Source: Neoechinorhynchus agilis
Lineage: Eukaryota > Acanthocephala
Reading direction: 5' to 3'
DNA: 64,000 bases
Assembly (NCBI GenBank): GCA_051530055.1
Contig: CM121342.1
Location: forward strand, 6,696,001 to 6,760,000
Within the stretch, counting starts at the first letter, position 1. Every line of letters starts with the position of its first letter. Below, one piece after another: positions 57,750 through 64,000 of this stretch. A program made the position numbers and the translations under genes. A model generated the notes under the pieces. That model was not told the DNA's origin. It did no database searches and worked only from the letters and a program-made list of their open reading frames with translations.

Positions 57750-57975
57750 GCAGGAAATTCACGGATTTTTGTATTGTCGCAAACAGCAAATCAAGTCTCA
57801 TGTATCTACGAGCCTCCCAGATCCATCTCTTTACCATTCGGAACCGTCGCAAGGACACTTGCAGCGTTGCCGCGCTGGATCGCGAGACCTATGTTTTGCA
57901 GGAAGTACGTTCCTGCTCTTGGGTCTCCGGTTGCGATCCTCATCTTCCTTGAAAGATCCGCCGTTCACCAAGAAG
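57750..57975 (-). mobile_element. Inverted 3' end of the 58.4-kb LINE
   Basis: Minus strand reads GGCGGATCTT then SRKMRIATGDPRAG, NIGLAIQRGNAASVLATVPN, ending GGS and a TAG stop. This is the exact C-terminal part missing from the plus-strand ORF next to it. That ORF breaks off at the same ten bases (GGCGGATCTT, 61254-61263). The two parts together behave as one insertion with an inverted 5' part. Confidence 0.85.
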
Positions 57976-58379
57976 TTTTAATATCAATAATAGAGATTTT
58001 CTACTCCTCAGGTTTGTGGACGAAATTCTCACCGGGTATCAAGACGATCTAAATTGGAAAGGTCCGAGCTCTAACTATTGCGACGTTCGCCTGAGCACAG
58101 CCTTTAAATCCTTGCCCTAACTCGCTCTCGAAAAGAAGGTTTTATTTGAACTATTAAGACGCGATTTGGGGTTTAAGATATCGCTGAATCCATTTCTGCC
58201 ACTTCTGAGCGATCGTTTTTTATTGCTTTCTGCCGTGTCGAGTGTGACGCCACAGGAAATTTTATCGAATTTAGTGAATTTGCAGTTCTTGACAACGTTC
58301 TTTGCTTACGGACCGATAAGCTAGCTGAGAATTCGTTGTGTGGTCTCGGTCGGTCTTTTTTGAGGTCTTTCTTTACACA

Positions 58380-61265
58380 ATGCAGCCGAACGTTGACCTC
58401 TCGGATTCTGCCGTGCCGACTGTGACGTCATCAATTGAGTTGGATTACCCTGTGCCCATCACACGACAACTGGACGACGTCGAGTTCAATGATGATGACG
58501 CAAAGGCTTTACAACAACAGGCCGAGGTATCGAACCTCCGGGCCACTTCTTCTCCGAAAGGTTTTTGTTCGGAATGCGGTGGTTGTTTTTGCCTTAACAA
58601 ATCCTTGTTAGTTCGGATACACGGTCCCTTCAGATCCCGCTGTTCTGGTTCCTCCCTTCCCCCAAGATCTGTCATCCCGAACCCACTACCTCCTCGGAAT
58701 GTCTCAGCGCCTCTGGTCATTCCCACGAAATTCCCTGATATCTTGCGCGTTCTGCCCAGGAACGTCCTGAAACGGATCCCAAAGGGCGCTCGGTATCAGA
58801 TGACGAAGTCATTTGGTGCTTTGCTAAGGGATTGCTTAGAAAACGGGTCTGACATTGCATGGACACGTCTCTTCGCTTTTCCCAGGCTGGTTCTTCGCGC
58901 TGGTGACCGTTCGGAGGGGTCGTTGGTCAGTTCAATCAAAGAAAGAATCGCTTCCTTCGATCAACTCTTTTCGGACGCAATTCGAGCTGTCGATCGCGGA
59001 CCTACAGAACAACCTGCACACAGTAATTTTTCGGCTAGATCCATAGGGGAACGTGCCCCCTCCAAAATTGCGGATGGTGACATCGGGGAGCTGTTCGCAT
59101 CCTATCCTCCTCTGAAGTTTTTGCCCAGGTTAACGAGGAAACTCAAAACCTTGAACCAAAAACATCCTCCATCGGAACCACCGAAAATTCCGACTTGCCT
59201 CGCGGCTGCCTCGAAGTCTCCCTGCTCGGTAAAGGAACTCAATTCAGCGATATCCTCCTTTGCTAGTGGATCCGGTCATGGGCTAGACGGGCTTAGGCCT
59301 CAACACCTCAAGGACATGTTGTCCTTCTCCGTCGGTGAAGCCGCTCAGAGCCTTTCGAATAGATTGTCACGCCTCGTCGATCTGTTCATTGGTGACGAAT
59401 TGCCTCCCGTCGCAATTCAATTGTTCTTCGGCGCCTCACTCTGTGGCCTTAAAAAGAAAGACGGTGGGATTCGTCCCGTCGCTATGGGATCGACACTTCG
59501 GCGTCTTGCAGCAAAGATTCTTTGCAAACGTCTTGCAGTGGATCTTGGCGAACTTTTCCGCCCGATACAACTCGGTTGCTGTACGCCTTGCGGAGCCGAG
59601 GCTGTCGTGCACGCACTACGCTCCTTTGTCACAAACAGTTCAGAGTCCTGTGTTGTGCTCAAGTGGGACTTCCGAAACGCCTTCAACTGTGTTGATCGCA
59701 GTGTGCTTCTAGAAGCTGTCGCAACTTACGCACCGGAAGCATACCAGTATTTCCTCAACGCCTATGGGACTGAGACTCCTCTTGTTTTCAACGACCGTAT
59801 CATCTGGTCTCAACGAGGTGTCCAACAAGGTGGTCCTCTCGGTCCTATCGGTTTCTCTCTTGCCGTCAACCCGATCGCTCATTCGCTCCAATCCAAGTTT
59901 AATGCTTGGTATTTGGACGATGCAACACTCGGTGGGTCTCCCTCCGTGGTGTTGCGAGATTTGGAGGTCGTCATGAGAGAAGCTGCCAAGCTCGGCGTTG
60001 AGCTTAATACCTCGAAATGTGAGCTGTTTGTGATGAATGCAGAAAACGCCGCTAGTCAAACTGAGATCCTCAACAGCTTTACGCAGCAAGCACCTAACAT
60101 CAAAATAATTTCGCGTGCTCAACTGTCTCTTCTGGGTAGTTGCGTTTTTAATGAAAATATACCTCAAGAGATCCTCCATATAGCGCCGAGAGACGAATTG
60201 CTCTGCAAGCGTACGAAGGAACTTCCATCCCATCAGGCATTATTTTTAATAAAGAGTGCCCTGTTCCTTCCGAAGTTGCTGTACAAGTTGCGTACAGCGC
60301 CCTTCCTCAAACATCGACACTCCTTGAGGAAAATCGATGACAATTTAAGGAGGTGTCTCGAAGGGATTTTAAATATCCAACTGTCGGATGAGGCATGGAG
60401 ACAAGCTTGTTTGCCTGTATCTTCCAGCGGTTTAGGTATTCGTAAAACAGCCGATGTCGCGATTCCGGCCTTTTTAGGTTCCTATGAGAGCAGCCGAAAG
60501 TTGGTAGCTAAATTGCCCGAAAAAGAGTTTTTACTTGATGAAAATTTTAAAGAGGCGGTCTTCGAATTTTGTCGCATTACGCAGTGCGATGAAGTTACTT
60601 TGAGAGGCAAGAGACAGTCAGTTTGGGATAAACCTTTAATCACGCGAGTACACAACTCAATGCTTTCTGACGTGCGTGATGAGCTGACCCGAGCTCGATT
60701 GTTGGCGGTCTCCTCGAAGGAATCCGGTGCCTGGCTGAACGCAGTTCCGATTCCTTCGATCGGAAATTTACTGTCGGACGAAACAGTAAGGATCGGAGTG
60801 TCCTTACGACTAGGTCTCCCGATTTGTGTCCCACACTACTGTCGTTGTGTTGCCCTTGTGGATTCTTTGGGTAGACACGGTCTCGTTTGTCGCCAGTCCG
60901 GTGGCAGGTATGCTCGCCACGCTGAGATTAACTCGGTTATTAGTCGGGCCTTAAACACGATACACGCACCGAATCTGCTCGAACCAAGTCACCTCTGCAG
61001 ACTCGACGGTCGAAGACCGGATGGGGTAACTGTGTTCCCGTGGCGAGAAGGGAAATCCTTTCTCTGGGACGCTACTTGTGTGGACATCCTTGCTCTGTCC
61101 AATCTAAGACATTCCTCAAGGCGCGAAGGAGGTGCTGCAATTGCCGCAGAGGAACGCAAGCGCGGGAAGTACGCGGAGCTCTTGAGGGCACATCACTTCG
61201 TCCCTTTCGGCGTTGAGACGCTCGGTGCCTTCGGTGCTGAGGCCAAGAACTGTAGGGCGGATCTT
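58380..61265 (+). mobile_element. LINE ORF, RLE lineage, open for about 960 codons
   Basis: Longest LINE ORF here. I start it at the ATG at 58380 (MQPNVDLSD); the frame is open slightly earlier without an ATG. Order: N-terminal zinc-finger-like CSECGGCFCLNKSLLV...H...C (~60-90), a basic linker, SSIKERIASFDQLF, then RT: LRPQHLKDMLSFS, GGIRPVAMGSTLRR, KWDFRNAFN, GVQQGGPLGPIGFS, AWYLDDATLGG. C-terminal: VSSKESGAWLNAV, a C-x-C...GRHGLVC zinc site, and restriction-like endonuclease residues RRPDGVTVFPWREG...WDATCVD. Upstream 57980-58379 is its 5' UTR. The ORF has no internal stop but lacks its last ~55 codons, which lie inverted at 57750-57975. The single-ORF RT plus RLE layout is that of the R2/CRE/NeSL/HERO/Utopia-type LINEs; the clade is not determined. 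Confidence 0.93.
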
Positions 61266-61599
61266 ATCCTTAACATGGATTATGTCACTATAATAATCAA
61301 TAAGCCCAACAAAAAATTTCGATATTAAAAAGAAGAATTCCTCAGGTTAGGTAAAATACCAAGGATGAAAGGCAGAGCGAACAAAATCACTTGAATTCTC
61401 GCCATGAGAAAAAAGACTAAAATTTTTGAGGAATTATTAACGATGTGAGTTGATCCAAATTTTATTTGAATGCCATTTTTATATGTTTTGGCCTGCGTGT
61501 ATCCCCAGCGTACAAAATAGGTTAAATTCAAGATATGGGAAAATAAAGTTAACAAAAGTTCATAATAAAAAAGAGCTACAAATTTAATTATGACATCCC
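61266..61599. other. Spacer with a shared 60-bp repeat
   Basis: Between two LINE copies. 61491-61550 is the inverted partner of 42764-42831. No gene seen. Confidence 0.6.
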
Positions 61600-63878
61600 G
61601 ACGTTGCCAGTATACTGGCAGCATTCCCTCGCTGTATCGCAATTGCGATTCGTTGACCGAGGAAATTTCTCGAGCGCGGTTCCCCCGTCAACCTTTTCGT
61701 CCCAAATCGTTGAGGAGAGTGAGCGCTGATGGTCCCAAGGCTCCATACGTTTCCACGGCAAAAGGGACGAAATGGTAATTCCTTTGGGGCTCTCTATATT
61801 TTGAACGCTTTCGTTCCTCAGCTACGACCGCTGAACCTCCAGGGCTCTTTTTTGAAATCGGAAAATTACTGGGTCGCATCCCATAAAAGCGGTTTTTCCC
61901 TCCCGCCATGGAAAAACCGTGACACCGTCAGGTCGCTTGCTTTATAGGCGGCATAAATTACTCGGCTCTAGAATATTGGACACGTGAACGGAATCTAGGG
62001 CTCTACTCAAAATTGGGAGTTCAATTCTGAGTGTCTTGGAAACCTCCCGCTGGACATTTTACAACAGAGGCCGTGTCTGAAATTAGCGTCAACTATAAAG
62101 CCGCAGCGACAGCGATGCGGGATACAAATATCCTGGCCCAATCTTAAAGAAACTGCGACCCTTAACGTAGAATCCTCTAGAAGAGTTCCGACTGTCGGGG
62201 TGGGGAGAGCATTTAGCCAGGCTCCGATTCCTTTGTAGAGTACGCCGTAAGACGAACTTGGGGAACCTCGTCGAGAAGATCGTTAAAGGATTGGTGAATC
62301 TTCTTTATGAGGGAAAGGTCCCAGGCCGACTGCCTGTGGTCATTTTCCGGAAGGTGCGGGATCTCTGTCCGGGATTGCCAGATCGATAAACCGTCCAAAT
62401 AATGTTGGGAGTTTTGTTTCATGTTGCAAAATCCGCGTACGTTTTGCTGGCTCGGTAAGGGGCGAGGAACGCTGGAAGGGCTAAATCAGACACTGCGTGG
62501 ATGCCGAGGCGGCCAAAAGAGGTTGGGAACGTAGCCAGCCGCCAGCCCGTATCCGTAATATTTATATTAAAAAGTTTCTTTAAAAAAGAACGTAAAACCC
62601 CGTCGAGATCCGATAAAACTCTTTTCTCCCCGAAACACGGAGCAGCTCTCAACTTATACATCAATTTGGGGATGTATATGCAATTCTTTAAAAGGAAGAA
62701 GGCTTCGTGCGCCGACAGCTCACATGCTCTTGTGCATAATAATTCGAGCTTCGGTATGTGGGCCTCGAGGTCCTTTGAGACATTTTCGGCGAAAATGGGG
62801 CTTCCGAGGAGATTAAATTCGTATTTTGTAACCTCGCGCACCCTGGGAGCAACTTGCCGAAAATCTGGGATGATCGTCGAACGTGAACTGTCATCGAATC
62901 CCTGAAAAAGGATTTCGCATTTTTCGAAATTCAGTTTGAGGCCCAAGTTTTCTGCTTCGCTTATAATCGTTTGTAAGTCCCCTAAAAAATCCTGGGGATT
63001 ACCGCTGAGTGTGGCGTCATCCAGGTACCAGCCGTTGAAATGAGAAATTAGTGATTGTACCAATTCATTGATTGTACACGCGAATCCAATTGGACCAAGG
63101 GGGTCACCCTGCTGAAATCCACATTGGGCCAAATAATCTGATTTTTGTATAGAAGAGGGTTTTATTGGAGTAGACCGATAAAAAGTAGGGGTAGCTTTCA
63201 GGGATAAAATCTTTGATGGAATCCAACATTTTCTCTCTGAGGAAGGAGTTGAAGGCGTTTTTAAAATCTAACTTTAAGACGACCAAAGGAGCCTTTGCTA
63301 CTTCAAGATGGTCCCGGAGTACGTGAGTAATGGCTTCGGCACCACAAGATGTGCAGCATCCTAGCTGGAAAGGCCTCAACACCCCCCCCCCCAATTTCTG
63401 CGAAACTTTCTTACATATTATTTTAGCTGCAAGTCTCCGAAGAGTGCAGCCGATGGCGATGGGACGAATCCCGCCATCTTTTTTCGAAAGCCCACAAAGA
63501 GAAGCCGAGAAGAAAAGCCGGATTACGAATTCGCTAAGAACCCCAATCACTCTGACCAGAGGAGATTCCAGAAGTTTACCCGCAACACAGGTCGAGAAGG
63601 ATAACATATCCTTTAGGTGTTGAGGGCGCAAACCGTCAGGTCCGTGCCATGAAGCGTTGGCGAAGGAGGAAATAGCTTTTTTAAATTCATTGAGGCAAGT
63701 TGGGTCCGGCGCTACTTGTGGAAAGTTAAACACCGTCGCTCCATTAAAATTGGGTTGCTTATTTTAAAGAGCCTGATACGTGGCTTCATGGTTGGGGGCG
63801 AAATCTTCGGTTGAGGCTAAAAGTCGAACAGCTCCGCGGATGTCTCCATCAGATAATTTTGCCGAAACTCGCTCAATT
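61600..63878 (-). mobile_element. LINE copy, RLE lineage, third subfamily
   Basis: Minus-strand copy: RVSAKLSDGDIRGAVRLLAS (63860-63780), FKKAISSFANASWHGPDGLR, GGIRPIAIGCTLRRLAAK, QLGCCTSCGAEAITHVL, KLDFKNAFNS, then after a frameshift near 63125 GFQQGDPLGPIGFACTIN, NGWYLDDATLSGNP, FPTSFGRLGIHAVSDL. Next come RQSAWDLSLIKKIHQS, GGSAVVAEERKRSKYRE and NYHFVPFAVETYGALG, ending near 61600. Several frameshifts and stops break it, including an 11-C run near 63381. The linker carries sequence unlike the other copies, so it is a separate, older subfamily. Its 5' part is cut by a foldback insertion at 63879. Confidence 0.9.
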
Positions 63879-64000
63879 TTATATACGGCGGAAAAATTAA
63901 AAGAATTTATCGATTTCGATATTTCGGCATAATATTGTGTCTCTATCAAGATTTCTTGTTATTTCGAAACCAAATATTGCTACGAATTGAAAATCTGCTT
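63879..64000. mobile_element. Foldback (MITE-like) element, cut by window end
   Basis: Begins TATATACGGCGGAAAAATTA and continues AATTTATCGATTTCGATATT and ATCAAGATTTCTTGTTATT, matching one arm of the element at 42552-42748. It interrupts the LINE at 61600-63878 and is therefore younger than that LINE. Confidence 0.75.

Noticed and set aside
58338-58379. Start of the long LINE ORF at 58338
   Set aside because: There is no ATG there; the first in-frame ATG is at 58380.
57750-61265. Two independent LINE insertions in opposite orientation
   Set aside because: The two pieces meet at the same ten bases and together give an uninterrupted family-length C-terminus, which is unlikely for separate insertions. 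It is not formally excluded.

Overview
This is animal nuclear DNA. The host genes have many short GT-AG introns of about 40-55 bp in AT-rich sequence, and their products are metazoan: a TIKI-type Wnt-inactivating protease, TRRAP, the snRNA activator subunit SNAPC4 and a mitochondrial-type DEAD-box helicase. The species cannot be named from the sequence. A compact-intron invertebrate fits, possibly one with spliced-leader trans-splicing, because several start codons lie 0-15 nt after a splice-acceptor-like AG. All gene models were spliced by eye from reading frame and GT-AG sites.

Layout. 1-5.3 kb: repeats, two 3' LINE fragments, a small intronless acidic-protein gene (minus, 1669-2037) and a foldback element. 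5.37-7.72 kb: ten-exon DDX28-like helicase (plus). 7.9-9.3 kb: an interspersed repeat and a 420-bp tandem duplication. 9.67-15.18 kb: the most unusual locus, a plus-strand gene read as 46 exons, nearly all of 39-96 bp. Every intron is phase 0. Its centre is a tandem array of about 204-bp genomic units, each carrying one acidic and one basic mini-exon. 16.1-19.7 kb: a 3.2-kb GGATCC-rich 18-bp-type minisatellite that interrupts a second copy of the 7.96-kb repeat. 20.0-21.8 kb: TIKI (minus). 24.3-37.0 kb: TRRAP (minus), about 3,900 aa, with two giant exons. 37.5-41.3 kb: a satellite of about 318-bp units split by a LINE. 41.9-42.8 kb: hairpin and foldback elements. 43.3-47.3 kb: SNAPC4 and an unrecognised 547-aa gene (plus). 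47.4-64 kb: a nest of LINE copies.

The LINEs are mostly one lineage: a reverse transcriptase with a YLDD active site and a C-terminal restriction-like endonuclease (C-x-C...H...C, then RPDG...WDAT). Several subfamilies occur, from nearly identical recent copies to badly decayed ones. The best-preserved copy (57.75-61.27 kb) has its 3' end inverted in front of its 5' part, sharing a 10-nt overlap, as twin-primed insertion would leave.

The recognised host genes are housekeeping or signalling genes: transcription coactivation (TRRAP), snRNA transcription (SNAPC4), mitochondrial RNA metabolism (DDX28-like) and Wnt control (TIKI). The micro-exon gene matches no family I recognise and is the strongest candidate for an undescribed system.
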